Source: an uncultured Trueperaceae bacterium
Lineage (GTDB): Bacteria; Deinococcota; Deinococci; Deinococcales; Trueperaceae
Direction: 5' to 3'
Length of the DNA: 31,206 nt
NCBI GenBank assembly: GCA_937907415.1
Contig: CALCHY010000296.1
Span: 1 to 31,206, forward strand
The stretch's first letter is position 1; each line of letters starts with the position of its first letter. The notes below the pieces were generated by a model. It made no database searches and had not been told where the DNA came from. It worked only from the letters and a program-made list of their open reading frames with translations. Positions 7,886 to 16,200 of this stretch are shown here, piece by piece. The position numbers were made by a program, and so were the translations under genes.

Positions 7886-7917
7886 ACCCTAGACCCTCCA
7901 CCGAGGTGGAGAGTCAA
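7886..7917 (-). promoter_or_regulatory. MerR-type promoter with operator dyad
   Basis: On the minus strand TTGACT (7912-7917) and TAGGGT (7886-7891) are separated by 20 bases, longer than the usual 17. The spacer holds the perfect dyad CTCCACC-2-GGTGGAG (7896-7911). An over-long spacer with a central dyad is the signature of MerR-controlled promoters. Transcription should start at or next to the ATG at 7879. Confidence 0.9.
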
Positions 7918-7937
7918 GGGAGCTTCAGGTCAGGGCC

Positions 7938-8213
7938 TCACTTCCACAGGCAGGGTGACGCGAGAGCCTCGAGGATGCCGCGCAGCACGCCCTCACGGAC
8001 CCATTCCTGAAACCGGCGGCGACAGGTCTGGTAGGAGAGGTACCGGTGGGGCAGGTCTGCCCGCTGGGCGCCGGTGCACAAGATCCATGGGATGCCGTTG
8101 TAGGCCTCGCGGGGGTCACGGCGGGGGCGACCTTTTCCGTTAGGTCGGCGGGGGATGAGGGGTGCCAGGATGGCCCCTTGCTTGTTGGTGAGCTCCACGG
8201 AGCGGTACTTCAC
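7938..8213 (-). mobile_element. IS5-family transposase remnant (N-terminal DUF4096-like part)
   Basis: The 91-residue frame contains the conserved opening of IS5-family transposases: LTNKQGAILAPLIP, GRPRRDPREAYNGIPWIL, TGAQRADLPHRY and QTCRRRFQEWVREGVLRGILEALA. The similarity stops after EALA and the frame ends seven residues later (SPCLWK); the catalytic DDE part is absent. It abuts the mer-like promoter on one side and the DUF411 gene on the other. The bases 8214-8264 contain a small hairpin, AACGCCC/GGGCGTT followed by TTTT, and may include the original IS end, but I could not match terminal repeats. It is inactive and marks past recombination in the metal block. Confidence 0.85.
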
Positions 8214-8264
8214 CTGGTGAACGCCCCAGGGCGTTTTCGAGAAGACTTCTAGACAACGAGTAGT

Positions 8265-8735
8265 TCAGAAGCGACCGAACACGTCAAGGCCCAGGTCGCT
8301 GAACGTCACGACTTCGAACGGCGCCGCCTTGACCCCGGTCATGCCCGGCGAGCCGGCCGGCATGCCGGGCAGTGCGATGCCGTCGATCTCTGGGCGCTCG
8401 TCGAGCAGGCGCTCGATGGCTTCGAGCGGGACGTGGCCTTCGACCGGGTAACCCTCGACCTCCGTAGTGTGGCAGCTCCAGGCGCTCATGGGCACGCCCA
8501 GGTCCCGCTTCGCGCTGGCGGTGTCCTGTGAGTCGATCACCGTCACATCGGCGCCGCGCTGGCGTAGGATGGCGATGTACTCACCGCAACAGCCGCACAG
8601 GGGTGACTTGTGCACGGTCATCGGCATGCCGTCGAACGGCGAAGCCGCCTGCGCCGGCTGCCCGCCTAGCAGCAGGACGGCGGCAACCGCGGCCGCGACG
8701 GCGGCGCCGACTAACGTGAAGAACGGCTTGCTCAT
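8265..8735 (-). CDS. Exported DUF411 metal-binding protein
   Basis: Secreted or periplasm-side protein of 156 residues. A Sec signal or anchor (hydrophobic residues 8-23, AQA-A cleavage site near 30) is followed by a DUF411 domain. Its hallmarks are all present: HKSPLCGCCG (Cys47, Cys49, Cys50), WSCHTTEVEGY (Cys88, His89), EGHVP, and the closing PGMPAGSPGM. DUF411 proteins are found with copper and silver resistance genes and are thought to bind metal, but no reaction is firmly known. The ATG has GAGAGAGGT upstream. It is the last gene of the metal block before the truncated sugar ABC gene and appears to be transcribed alone. Confidence 0.9.
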   Translation of the reverse strand: MSKPFFTLVGAAVAAAVAAVLLLGGQPAQAASPFDGMPMTVHKSPLCGCCGEYIAILRQRGADVTVIDSQDTASAKRDLGVPMSAWSCHTTEVEGYPVEGHVPLEAIERLLDERPEIDGIALPGMPAGSPGMTGVKAAPFEVVTFSDLGLDVFGRF

Positions 8736-8849
8736 GGCTGATACCTCTCTCCTCTGTTCACTACGCCTCTGCTCTCAACCCCAAGCCCATAACCGCTGAA
8801 GAGCAAAGGGGTTGGCCGACGGTTGGGACTATTGCCTGTCGGTTATCCG

Positions 8850-10040
8850 TCACGGGCGCCCGCCGCCGTGATCTGCGGCGGCGCCCTGGCCGGCCCGCTT
8901 CTCCGGCTCGGGCGGCTTGACCCCGAGGCGCTCGATCCAGTGGCGGACCTGGCGGTTCTCCTTGGCCGCGTTCATGAACAGGCCAGCGCGTACGAGGCGC
9001 GGCAGGATAGCCATGGCCAGGTTCTCGCGCACGCTCAACTCCAGCACTAGGCCAGCCAGCTTGCGGTCTTCCGGCACGAGGAACATGCCGAGGTCGATGG
9101 CGTGGTGCGGCGACCTCACGCGCGTGCCGTCGACGCGCGCCGTGCCGGCGGCGCCGAAGAGCGTCGACAAGACCTTGTTGCGCCCAGAGCCGACCACGCC
9201 AGCCAGACCGATGATCTCGCCTGGGCGCACCGTGATGTGGCCGGGCGCCACCCCGCTCGCCTCGAACTCGAACTCTAGTGCCGCCTCCGCCGGGCGCTGC
9301 GTGGGCGCCCGCGTGAAGCGCTTGACGTCGCGCCCGACCATGGCGCGCACGACGTCGTCAGGGGTCAGCTCGGAGAGGGAAGCCGTGCGGACCTTGCGGC
9401 CGTCACGTAAGACGGTGACGCGGTCGGCGATCTCGAACACTTCCTCGAGCCGGTGGCTGATGTACACGATGCCAACGCCCTGCTCCTTGAGCTTGGCGAT
9501 CCGGTGAAAGAGGCGCGCCGTCTCGCCGGCCGAGAGGGCCGCCGTTGGCTCGTCGAACACGAGGATGCGCTGCTTGTGACCTAGCGCACGAGCGATCTCG
9601 ACGAGTTGCTGTTCGCCGACGGCAAGGCTGCTGACGGCCGCCAACGGCTGCACGTCGAGCTCGACTTGCTCGAGGAGCGGCGCGGCGCGCGCGGCCAGGC
9701 GCCGGTGGCTCACCCATGCGTCGAGCCTGCCGAGGAACAAGTTCTCTGCGACGGAGAGGTCGGCGACCAGCGCCAACTCCTGGTAGACCATGGCCACGCC
9801 GTTAGCTTGTGCGTCTGCCACGCTCGTGAAGTTGACGGGCTCGCCAGCTACCGCCATCGTGCCGCTGGTGGCTGGCTGCACGCCCGCGAGGATCTTCATG
9901 AGCGTCGACTTGCCCGCGCCGTTCTCGCCGAGAAGGGCATGCACTTCACCTGCTTCAAGGTCGAAGTCCACTCCCGAGAGCGCCTCGAAGGTCCCGAAAC
10001 GCTTGGTAACGCCGCGCATCTCCAGCAGTGCCCCCGTCAC
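8850..10040 (-). pseudogene. rbsA: Truncated ribose/simple-sugar ABC transporter ATPase
   Basis: Double-domain ATPase of the RbsA/MglA type. The first nucleotide-binding domain is complete: Walker A GENGAGKST (38-46), signature SLAVGEQQLVEIARAL (starting about 138), Walker B ILVFDEP. The second domain starts normally (GEIIGLAGVVGSGRNKVL) but is cut after WIERLGVKPPEPEKRAG. The last dozen or so residues are unrelated, and the second signature and Walker B are lost, about 110 residues short of the usual ~500. The GTG start overlaps the ribokinase stop (GTGA). The permease and binding-protein genes that should follow are missing; the metal block begins instead. A GC-rich hairpin with an 8-pair core covers the new stop (8854-8886). 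It is probably non-functional as a transporter subunit. Confidence 0.9.
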
Positions 10041-11038
10041 GCAGCACCCCCTGTCGCCAACAGGGCCTCGACCTCGGCCAGGCTAGGCAGCGACGGTTGC
10101 GCGCCAGCGCGGGTGGTGGCCATGGCGCCAGCCGCGCTGGCGAACCTGACGGCCGCGGCAAGCGCAGCGCCCTCGCGGCCGGTCGACCGCTCCCGCGCTA
10201 GGAAGTAGCCGAGGGCGCCCGCGAAGGCGTCGCCCGCCGCCGTCGTGTCGACGACGGTGACGGGGAACGCGGGCACGTGGCCGTGGTCAACGGCGCTGTC
10301 TGCGTTGGCGGGGTCTCGCCGCGTCGCCCACACGGCGCCTTCTCCCCCCAAGGTCACGACCGCGCTCGGGGCGTAGCGGCAGAGCGCCGCTGCCCACTCG
10401 GCTGGCCTCTTGTCGGCGGCCGCGGCGCCAAGCTGGATGACGGCCTCTGTCTCGTTGACGAGGAGCACGCCGACGTTCGCCAACGCGCTGGCCTCGAGTC
10501 GTTGGGCTGGGGCGAGGTTGAGGACAACCACGGCGCCCGCCCGCCTGCCGGCGGCTGCGGCGGCGAGCGTTACTTCAAGGGGGACTTCGAGTTGCAGGAG
10601 CAGCACAGCTGCGCCTTCGACGGCGTAGCGCCCAGCTGGCGTGGCCAGGTCCGCCACGCTCAGGTCGTAGTTCGCGCCTGGCGACACGACGATGCTGTTC
10701 TGCCCGGCCTCGTCGACCTGAATGAAAGCCACGCCGCTCGGCCGCCCGCTGCGGGCCAACGCAGTGGTATCGACGTGGTCGCGCTGTAGCGCTGCTGTCA
10801 GTTGCACGCCGTACTCGTCGTTGCCGACGCGCCCTACGAAGCTCACTCTGCCACCTAACCTGGAGGCGGCCACGGCTTGGTTGGCGCCCTTGCCGCCCGG
10901 GTGGGTGGCGTAGTCGGAGCCCATGACGGTCTCGCCCGGGCGTGGGTGACGCGCCAGCCTCACTACGAGGTCCATGTTCACGCTGCCGACCACGGCGATG
11001 CCTGCTGCGGGTCTGGCTGTTGCCTGCGGCGTGGTCAT
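10037..11038 (-). CDS. rbsK: Ribokinase (PfkB family)
   Basis: Cytosolic kinase phosphorylating D-ribose (or a related sugar) at O5. The 333-residue product shows the PfkB signatures: GSVNMDLVVRLARHPRPGE at the N-terminus, HPGGKGANQAVAASRLG for substrate binding, and the C-terminal VVDTTAAGDAFAGAL with the catalytic Asp and anion hole. I chose ATG at 11038; the open frame extends far upstream but that part lies inside lacI in another frame and is not conserved. It begins seven bases after the lacI stop and ends in a 4-base overlap with rbsA, so it is in one operon. With the transporter broken, its substrate would have to come from nucleosides or another importer. Confidence 0.93.
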   Translation of the reverse strand: MTTPQATARPAAGIAVVGSVNMDLVVRLARHPRPGETVMGSDYATHPGGKGANQAVAASRLGGRVSFVGRVGNDEYGVQLTAALQRDHVDTTALARSGRPSGVAFIQVDEAGQNSIVVSPGANYDLSVADLATPAGRYAVEGAAVLLLQLEVPLEVTLAAAAAGRRAGAVVVLNLAPAQRLEASALANVGVLLVNETEAVIQLGAAAADKRPAEWAAALCRYAPSAVVTLGGEGAVWATRRDPANADSAVDHGHVPAFPVTVVDTTAAGDAFAGALGYFLARERSTGREGAALAAAVRFASAAGAMATTRAGAQPSLPSLAEVEALLATGGAA

Positions 11039-11045
11039 GTGCTGT

Positions 11046-12146
11046 TCATCCTGCCCTCCGGTTGGGTCTGGCCTTCGTTGAGGTTGGCGCGCTGCGTTCT
11101 GCTTGGTTGGCGCCGCGGACTTGAGCGGCGCCGCTGGTAGCGGGGGCGGTCGAGCCGCGCACGACGAGTTCGACGGGTAAGACGACCTGCCTGGCAGCCC
11201 GTTGCGGGTCGGCCATGCGTTCGAGCAGGAGGCGCACGGCCGCGGCTCCGATCGCGGCCAGCGGTTGGCGCACTGTCGTAAGGGGCGGGTCCATGAGCTT
11301 CGCCCATGGGATGTCGTCGAAACCCACCACCGAGACGTCCTCTGGCACGCGCACGCCCAACTGTTTGAGGTTGCGGATGACGCCAACCGCCACGGCGTCG
11401 TTGGCGCACACGACGGCGTCGAACCCGCCGGCGCGCAGCAGCCTGACGACGGCGCCAGGCAGGTCGTGGCTGAAGCCGCTCTGGGCCTCCCACACGGGAG
11501 TCAGCGGGTCGAGCTCGGCGAGGAAACCGCGGCGCCTCGCCCTGGCGCTGGCGATACTCGCCGCCCCGTGAAGCAGCGCTACCCGCCGTAGCCCCAAGGC
11601 GTTGAGGTGCGCTGCCACGAGCGCGCCGCCTGCGACGTGGTCTGCGAAGACGGCGTCGCGGTCGGCGACTGGCCGGTCGAGCGTCACGAGGGGCACGTTG
11701 GGGAGTTTGAGGTCGCGTTTGGCGCCGACCGCGCGACCCGCCCCGCGGGCGCTGACGCCAACGCCAGCGTCGTGCGCAGGCACCCATACGAGGCCGTCGA
11801 CCTGCAGCGCCGCCAAGCGCTCAAGCGCTAGCGCCTCGAGGCCTGGGTCGTTCTCCGTGTCGTGCACCATGACGAGGAACCCCGCCGCGCGTGCGGCGAT
11901 CTCGACGGCGTTGAGGAGCGCGGGGAAGAACGGGTTGGAGAGGTCGGGGAGTAAGACGCCGAGGATGTCGGTGCGGCCAGTGCGCAGAGCGCTTGCCTGG
12001 CGGTTGGGCACGTAACCGAGTTCCGCCGCAGCAGCCTTGACACGAGCGGCGACGGCCGGCGTGAAGCGTTTGGTACCGCGCAGGACGTGCGACACCGTCG
12101 CCACCGATACTCCCGCAGCTTCGGCAACCTCGCGCATGCTGGCCAT
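11046..12146 (-). CDS. LacI-family sugar-responsive repressor
   Basis: A 366-residue DNA-binding repressor. The N-terminal helix-turn-helix MREVAEAAGVSVATVSHVLRG is typical of LacI, followed by the hinge helix region (ASALRTGRTDILGVLLPD) and a periplasmic-binding-protein-like sensor domain (PDLSNPFFPALL, VVGFDDIPWAKLMDPPLTTVRQP). A stretch near residues 125-145 (AHDAGVGVSARGAGRAVG) looks inserted, and the C-terminal ~30 residues are low-complexity. It is first in the lacI-rbsK-rbsA operon, with GAGGGAG upstream of the ATG, and a good operator lies 20 bases before its start, so autoregulation is likely. By context it answers to ribose or a phosphate of it. Confidence 0.93.
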   Translation of the reverse strand: MASMREVAEAAGVSVATVSHVLRGTKRFTPAVAARVKAAAAELGYVPNRQASALRTGRTDILGVLLPDLSNPFFPALLNAVEIAARAAGFLVMVHDTENDPGLEALALERLAALQVDGLVWVPAHDAGVGVSARGAGRAVGAKRDLKLPNVPLVTLDRPVADRDAVFADHVAGGALVAAHLNALGLRRVALLHGAASIASARARRRGFLAELDPLTPVWEAQSGFSHDLPGAVVRLLRAGGFDAVVCANDAVAVGVIRNLKQLGVRVPEDVSVVGFDDIPWAKLMDPPLTTVRQPLAAIGAAAVRLLLERMADPQRAARQVVLPVELVVRGSTAPATSGAAQVRGANQAERSAPTSTKARPNRRAG

Positions 12147-12165
12147 CAGCTCGCTCCCTCACGCT

Positions 12166-12187
12166 AGCGGTTAATCGTTTAACCGCT
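12166..12187. promoter_or_regulatory. LacI-family operator
   Basis: A 22-base near-perfect palindrome with 9-base arms AGCGGTTAA and TTAACCGCT around a centre containing CG, as LacI-family sites have. It lies 20 bases upstream of the regulator's own start and is the only such dyad in the gap, so it is probably the regulator's own site. Confidence 0.85.
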
Positions 12188-12259
12188 GTTACCTAAAGGC
12201 TAGTGGGCGGCTGGGCGCCGGTCAACTAGTGGGAGGGCACGAAGGAGTACAACGCCGCC

Positions 12260-13195
12260 TCACAACGCCCGCTCGAGCACCAGGTAGCTCTGAGTCATAC
12301 GCATGCCGGCACGGGCGTACAACTCTGGCGCGCCAGTAGTGGAGGAGGCGTCGACCGTGAGGCTCATACGACGCATGCCAGCCGCGTAGCCGGCAGCAAG
12401 CGCGTCGGCGAGCAACGCAGCGCCCAGACCACGGCGGCGCCAATCAGGCACTACTCGCAGGCTCTCGACGACGCCGCTACCTTCGCCGCCGGGCGCTACC
12501 CACACGATGCTCGCGCCGACGATCTGCCCAGCCGCTACCGCCAAGCGCATGGCGCCAGGCTGCTGCGCGCCAACGTGCGCGCTCCACTGCTCGAACGTGT
12601 TGCCCGGCCTGCCCCACATGCCAGTCGAACCCAGTTCGAACGCCTCGTAGGCCGCCGGCTCGTCCGCTGCGCCCGCATACGCCCTCACGCTCACGCCAAC
12701 TGGCCACGCTGGCGCGGGTGGGGGCGCCGCCAGGTCGATCGCCAAGCGGTAGATGGTGCGCACTTGGCGATAACCGCGTTCAGCCAACCGCGCGGCAAGC
12801 GCCTCGTCCTCCGCGGGCAAGTAATTGCGCACGACGACCCTGCCGCCCTGCGCCAAGGCACGCGCGCGCTCCTCCGCCGCCCAGGCCAGGTAGGCGGTCA
12901 CTGCGTCCGCCTCCACCTCACCCGGCATCACGTACGCGTAGGTCATGAGCAGTTCGCGGCGGCTAGGCACCACATCGCACAGCGCCACCAGGGCGCCGGT
13001 CGGCCCGCGCACGATGACGCTGTCGTCCGCCAGGTCGACGGAAGCCCAGTCGGCCAGCAGCGCGTCGAGGCCGGTGCTGGCCACCCCCTGGTGAGCGACC
13101 TCGTAGGCGGCGAGCAACGCCACGGCCTCGGCGGCGTCTGTTAACCGCGCTGGCCGCGCTGCGTAGCCTGCCGGTAGGCTTGGAGCTGGACTCAG
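12260..13195 (-). CDS. Tandem-domain GNAT N-acetyltransferase
   Basis: A 311-residue protein with two GNAT folds, similar in architecture to mycothiol-synthase-like acetyltransferases. The first half (LPAGYAARPARLTDAAEAVALL onward) looks degenerate. The second carries a good acetyl-CoA loop, SLRVVPDWRRRGLGAALL, and the ending ELYARAGMRM. The first ordinary start (GTG near 13123) would delete the first strand of the fold. The in-frame CTG at 13193-13195, overlapping the stop of the preceding GNAT as CTGA, gives a normal N-terminus (SPAPSLPAGYAARPARL), so I use it. It is last in the minus-strand run starting with potA. The substrate is unknown; context suggests an amine or peptide. Confidence 0.82.
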   Translation of the reverse strand: MSPAPSLPAGYAARPARLTDAAEAVALLAAYEVAHQGVASTGLDALLADWASVDLADDSVIVRGPTGALVALCDVVPSRRELLMTYAYVMPGEVEADAVTAYLAWAAEERARALAQGGRVVVRNYLPAEDEALAARLAERGYRQVRTIYRLAIDLAAPPPAPAWPVGVSVRAYAGAADEPAAYEAFELGSTGMWGRPGNTFEQWSAHVGAQQPGAMRLAVAAGQIVGASIVWVAPGGEGSGVVESLRVVPDWRRRGLGAALLADALAAGYAAGMRRMSLTVDASSTTGAPELYARAGMRMTQSYLVLERAL

Positions 13196-13896
13196 GTAGC
13201 CGCCCCAAGGTCAGGCAGGTCGGGGAAGTGCAGGTCGGGGTTGAACCACACGATGAAGCTCGCCCAATCGTCGGTGTAGTCGTCCTCGATGTAGCCGTGG
13301 ATGAGGCCGTAGACCTCGAAGCCGTTAGCCACTTGGAACGTGAGCGTCGGGTCGGTCAGCTCGCCAGCCACGACCTTCTCCACGTAAGCGGCTACGGTCA
13401 ACTCGTCGCGGTAACGCGGGTAGCCTGGCAGTTGACCGCCAGCCACGATGCCCTTGCGGCGCAGCTTCCGCACGAGGCCCTTGCGTGCGTCGTACAAGCT
13501 ACGCCCGAGGCCAAGACCGCGGTAGTCGGGGTGAACGCTGATGTCAGCGCCGTAGTACCAGTCGCCGTCCGGGTCGTGGTTGGAGTACGTGCCGCCCCCG
13601 ATGATGTCGTTGAACGAGTGCGTCGGGTGCTGGATGTCGAAGTCGATCAGGAACCCGGAACCCAAGCCGACCACGCGCTCCGCGGCCAACGGCGTGCCGT
13701 CAGGCGCGTCCGCCGCGAGGGCCACGAACTCGCCCTCCGGGAAGCGCTCTTGATGCTCGACGAAGTGCATGTGGGTCATGAGCTCCTGCTCACCGAGGTT
13801 CGGGAAGCACACGCGCTGCAGCTCCTCGAGCGCCGCGGCGTGCTCCGGGCGCGCCTGCGTGACGCGCACGCGCGGTCTCTTGCCGGTCACGCTCAC
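13192..13896 (-). CDS. GNAT N-acetyltransferase (YhcX-like acetyltransferase part)
   Basis: A 234-residue acetyltransferase resembling the GNAT half of the Bacillus YhcX-type proteins, in which this domain is fused to a nitrilase-like amidohydrolase; here it stands alone. Visible blocks are MTHMHFVEHQERFPEGEF, IDFDIQHPTHSFNDIIGGGTY, the acetyl-CoA site ISVHPDYRGLGLGRSLYDARK, and GYIEDDYTDDWASFIVW. GTG at 13896 overlaps the stop of the C45 gene (GTGA), which fixes the start better than the longer open frame. Its end overlaps the tandem GNAT gene by CTGA. Tight coupling to a C45 amidase suggests that the N-acyl chemistry split in YhcX proteins is here done by separate coupled genes, which is inference. 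Confidence 0.88.
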   Translation of the reverse strand: MSVTGKRPRVRVTQARPEHAAALEELQRVCFPNLGEQELMTHMHFVEHQERFPEGEFVALAADAPDGTPLAAERVVGLGSGFLIDFDIQHPTHSFNDIIGGGTYSNHDPDGDWYYGADISVHPDYRGLGLGRSLYDARKGLVRKLRRKGIVAGGQLPGYPRYRDELTVAAYVEKVVAGELTDPTLTFQVANGFEVYGLIHGYIEDDYTDDWASFIVWFNPDLHFPDLPDLGAAT

Positions 13897-14993
13897 GCCC
13901 GCGCTCCCTCGAACGCGAAGCGCTCGTACTGCTCCTCGCTCGGTCGGCCCCGCACGGCCCACAGCTCGCGCGTCGCTGGCCGCGTGATCACTCCGCCGCA
14001 CGTTCCCACGAAGCGCGGCGCCTCGCCGCGGTGGCAGATGTTGCCCGTATGCGCCGTGACCGCCTGCAACGCCTCGATGGTGAGGTCGTCACGCGCGAGG
14101 AGCCGCTCGGCGTCATGCAGGCGCGCCTCGGAGTCCTCTTGAGAGGCGGCGTCGCGTGGCCGTTCGACCGCCTTGGTGTCAGGGTGCAGGTTGTGGTTGG
14201 TGTGAGCAACGGCGTCGGCGGCTAGGTGCGTGACGTGACTGGCGGTCGGCATGGCCTCGACGTTCGCGCCGGCGCCGCTCGCATCCAGAATCAAGTAGTT
14301 GTGACCCCCAGCCAATGGCGCACGCTCGAGCGCGGCCAACGCGTCTGCAAGGGTATCCGCCTTGAGCATCTCGCGCACGACGAACGGCCAGGTCACTCCA
14401 GGGCGCCCATCCGCGCTCATGAGGTTGTTGATGCCGACGGTGAGGCCGGCCTCGTTCATGCCGATCATGCCCATGGCCCCCGCGGTAGTGAACGCGAGGA
14501 AGTCAGGCGCGTTCCGCGGGCGCCCGCGCAGGAGGACGAGGTGTTCAGTTGAACCCTCGTGCATGTCCCACGTCTGCCCGAACGCCGCCACACCGTCCGC
14601 CATGCGCGCGCCGGGCACGAGGAACGCGGTGCAGTCGTCAACCGCTTTCGTTTCGAGCACGCTTGCCGTCTTGCGGTTGGCCGCCGCCACCGTATCGATG
14701 AAGTCGGTGAACCCGCCTACGACGATCAACTCCGCCAAGCTCAGGTCCGTGGCGGCTGCCATGCCCTCCAGCTCGGCTACCAGGTCAGGCGCGTAGTCTT
14801 CGTGAGGCCCCAAGCAGGCCTGTGCCAACGCCAGGACGTCGCGGCGGCTCAGCTCGCGACCCGTCCAAGCGGCGCCTCCCGCCAACGCCACGCGCTCGTC
14901 CGCGTACGCGCGGATGGCCGCCCGGAACGCGCGGCCGTGGGTCAACCCGAAGTCGAACGGGGACCCTGTTAGGTCAAGTGTCGGTACCGTCAT
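13893..14993 (-). CDS. C45-family (acyl-CoA:6-APA acyltransferase-like) Ntn hydrolase
   Basis: A 366-residue member of the peptidase C45/penicillin acyltransferase-like family, N-terminal-nucleophile enzymes that make or break amide bonds. The N-terminal part GSPFDFGLTHGRAF is typical. The probable nucleophile is Cys121 in DDCTAFLVP, which would become the new N-terminus after self-cleavage; the residue before it is Asp rather than the Gly of the fungal enzyme. Other blocks are FGQTWDMHE, GMIGMNEAGLTVGINNL and HTNHNLHP. The start ATG has a G-rich Shine-Dalgarno-like stretch. It begins 30 bases after potA and overlaps the next GNAT by four bases. Substrate unknown; an acyl-amine or acyl-amino acid is plausible next to a polyamine-type importer. 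Confidence 0.88.
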   Translation of the reverse strand: MTVPTLDLTGSPFDFGLTHGRAFRAAIRAYADERVALAGGAAWTGRELSRRDVLALAQACLGPHEDYAPDLVAELEGMAAATDLSLAELIVVGGFTDFIDTVAAANRKTASVLETKAVDDCTAFLVPGARMADGVAAFGQTWDMHEGSTEHLVLLRGRPRNAPDFLAFTTAGAMGMIGMNEAGLTVGINNLMSADGRPGVTWPFVVREMLKADTLADALAALERAPLAGGHNYLILDASGAGANVEAMPTASHVTHLAADAVAHTNHNLHPDTKAVERPRDAASQEDSEARLHDAERLLARDDLTIEALQAVTAHTGNICHRGEAPRFVGTCGGVITRPATRELWAVRGRPSEEQYERFAFEGARA

Positions 14994-15023
14994 GTTGCCC
15001 CCATGATATGGGCGGCGCGGCGC

Positions 15024-16151
15024 TCAGGCCAGTACTGAGCCGTACTCCGTTAGCCACGTCAGGCGTACGGGGGTGCCCTCCGCCAACATCCCGGCGAAAC
15101 CGTGCTGTTGGTTCTGAACGCGCGCGACGACCCTGGCGCCACCCGGAACTTCGATGAGGTAACGCGCGTCCGTGCCGAGGTAATGCACGCCAGCGACGGT
15201 GCCTGGCAATGCCGATTGCGCGCCAGCTAGTGCGGGCGGCTCCCCAGAGGAAACGTCCTCGACCGCCAGCTTCTCCGGCCGCAAGGCAAGCGCGACGCCG
15301 ACGCCGACCGCCATGTCTGGGTCGCGTAGCACGCCAGACAACACGGTGCCGTCCTCGAGGCGCACCCTGGCAGAGCTGCCTGCCTTCGACTCGAGCACGC
15401 ACGCCAAGAAGTTCGTCTCGCCGATGAAGTCCGCCACGAAGCGGTCGCTCGGGCGCTCGTAGATGTCGTCTGCCCGCCCGACCTGCAGGACCTGACCGGC
15501 GTTCATGACGGCGATGCGGTCCGCCATGGTCAGCGCCTCTTCCTGGTCGTGGGTGACGTAGATGAACGTGATGCCAACCTGCTGCTGCAAGCGCTTGAGT
15601 TCGAACTGCATGGCGCGCCGCAGCTTGAGGTCGAGGGCGCCAAGCGGCTCGTCGAGCAGCAGGACGCTCGGACGGTTGACGAGCGCGCGCGCCAAGGCGA
15701 CGCGCTGGCGCTGACCACCGGAGAGTTGCAGCGGTTTACGGCGCTCCACGTTCGGCAGCCTGACCATGTCAAGCGCCTCCAGCGAGCGCTTGCGCGCTTC
15801 CTTGTCCGGCACGCGCGCCATGCGCAGGCCGAACATGACGTTCTGGAGGACGGTCATGTGCGGGAACAGGGCGTAATCCTGGAAGACGGTGTTGACGGGG
15901 CGGTGGAACGACGGGATGCCGCGCATGGAGTTCCCCCGCAGCAGCAGCTCGCCGGAAGTGGGCTCCTCGAAGCCCGCGATGACACGCAAGGTGGTTGTCT
16001 TGCCGCAACCAGACGGCCCGAGCATGGCGAAGAACTCGCCCTCGCGAATCTCGAGGTCGATGTCGTTCACGGCGCGCACGGCGGTCTTGGTGCGCGGGTC
16101 GATGAACTCCTTGACCAGGTTGTTGATCTGGACAGCTGGAGCCGTTGCCAT
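15024..16151 (-). CDS. potA: Spermidine/putrescine-type ABC transporter ATPase
   Basis: Cytosolic ATPase of the PotA group, 375 residues. Walker A is GPSGCGKTT (45-53), signature LSGGQRQRVALARAL (from 143), Walker B VLLLDEP (163-169), H-loop THDQEEAL, and a C-terminal TOBE domain (about 280-375) ending in VRLTWLTEYGSVLA. It lies downstream of potD but is separated from it by a strong hairpin and has its own promoter-like -10 box, with almost no ribosome binding site before the ATG. No permease gene (potB/potC) is present anywhere in the window, so it must work with permeases encoded elsewhere or has become an orphan. Confidence 0.95.
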   Translation of the reverse strand: MATAPAVQINNLVKEFIDPRTKTAVRAVNDIDLEIREGEFFAMLGPSGCGKTTTLRVIAGFEEPTSGELLLRGNSMRGIPSFHRPVNTVFQDYALFPHMTVLQNVMFGLRMARVPDKEARKRSLEALDMVRLPNVERRKPLQLSGGQRQRVALARALVNRPSVLLLDEPLGALDLKLRRAMQFELKRLQQQVGITFIYVTHDQEEALTMADRIAVMNAGQVLQVGRADDIYERPSDRFVADFIGETNFLACVLESKAGSSARVRLEDGTVLSGVLRDPDMAVGVGVALALRPEKLAVEDVSSGEPPALAGAQSALPGTVAGVHYLGTDARYLIEVPGGARVVARVQNQQHGFAGMLAEGTPVRLTWLTEYGSVLA

Positions 16152-16163
16152 GATGTGGCGCCC

Positions 16164-16192
16164 ATATTACCCCAGGCCAAGCGCCTTGGCAG
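16164..16192 (-). promoter_or_regulatory. Candidate potA promoter, short leader
   Basis: On the minus strand CTGCCA (16187-16192) and TAATAT (16164-16169) are 17 bases apart. The start of transcription would fall about six bases before the potA ATG, which has no Shine-Dalgarno. This supports separate expression of potA from potD. Confidence 0.5.
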
Positions 16193-16200
16193 CAGCGAAA

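Noticed and set aside
11039..11386. N-terminal extension of ribokinase inside lacI
   Set aside because: Out-of-frame lacI sequence; the PfkB fold begins right after the ATG at 11038.
14226..14796. Plus-strand open frames in the C45 gene region
   Set aside because: Shadows of the C45 hydrolase; no ribosome binding sites or recognisable motifs.
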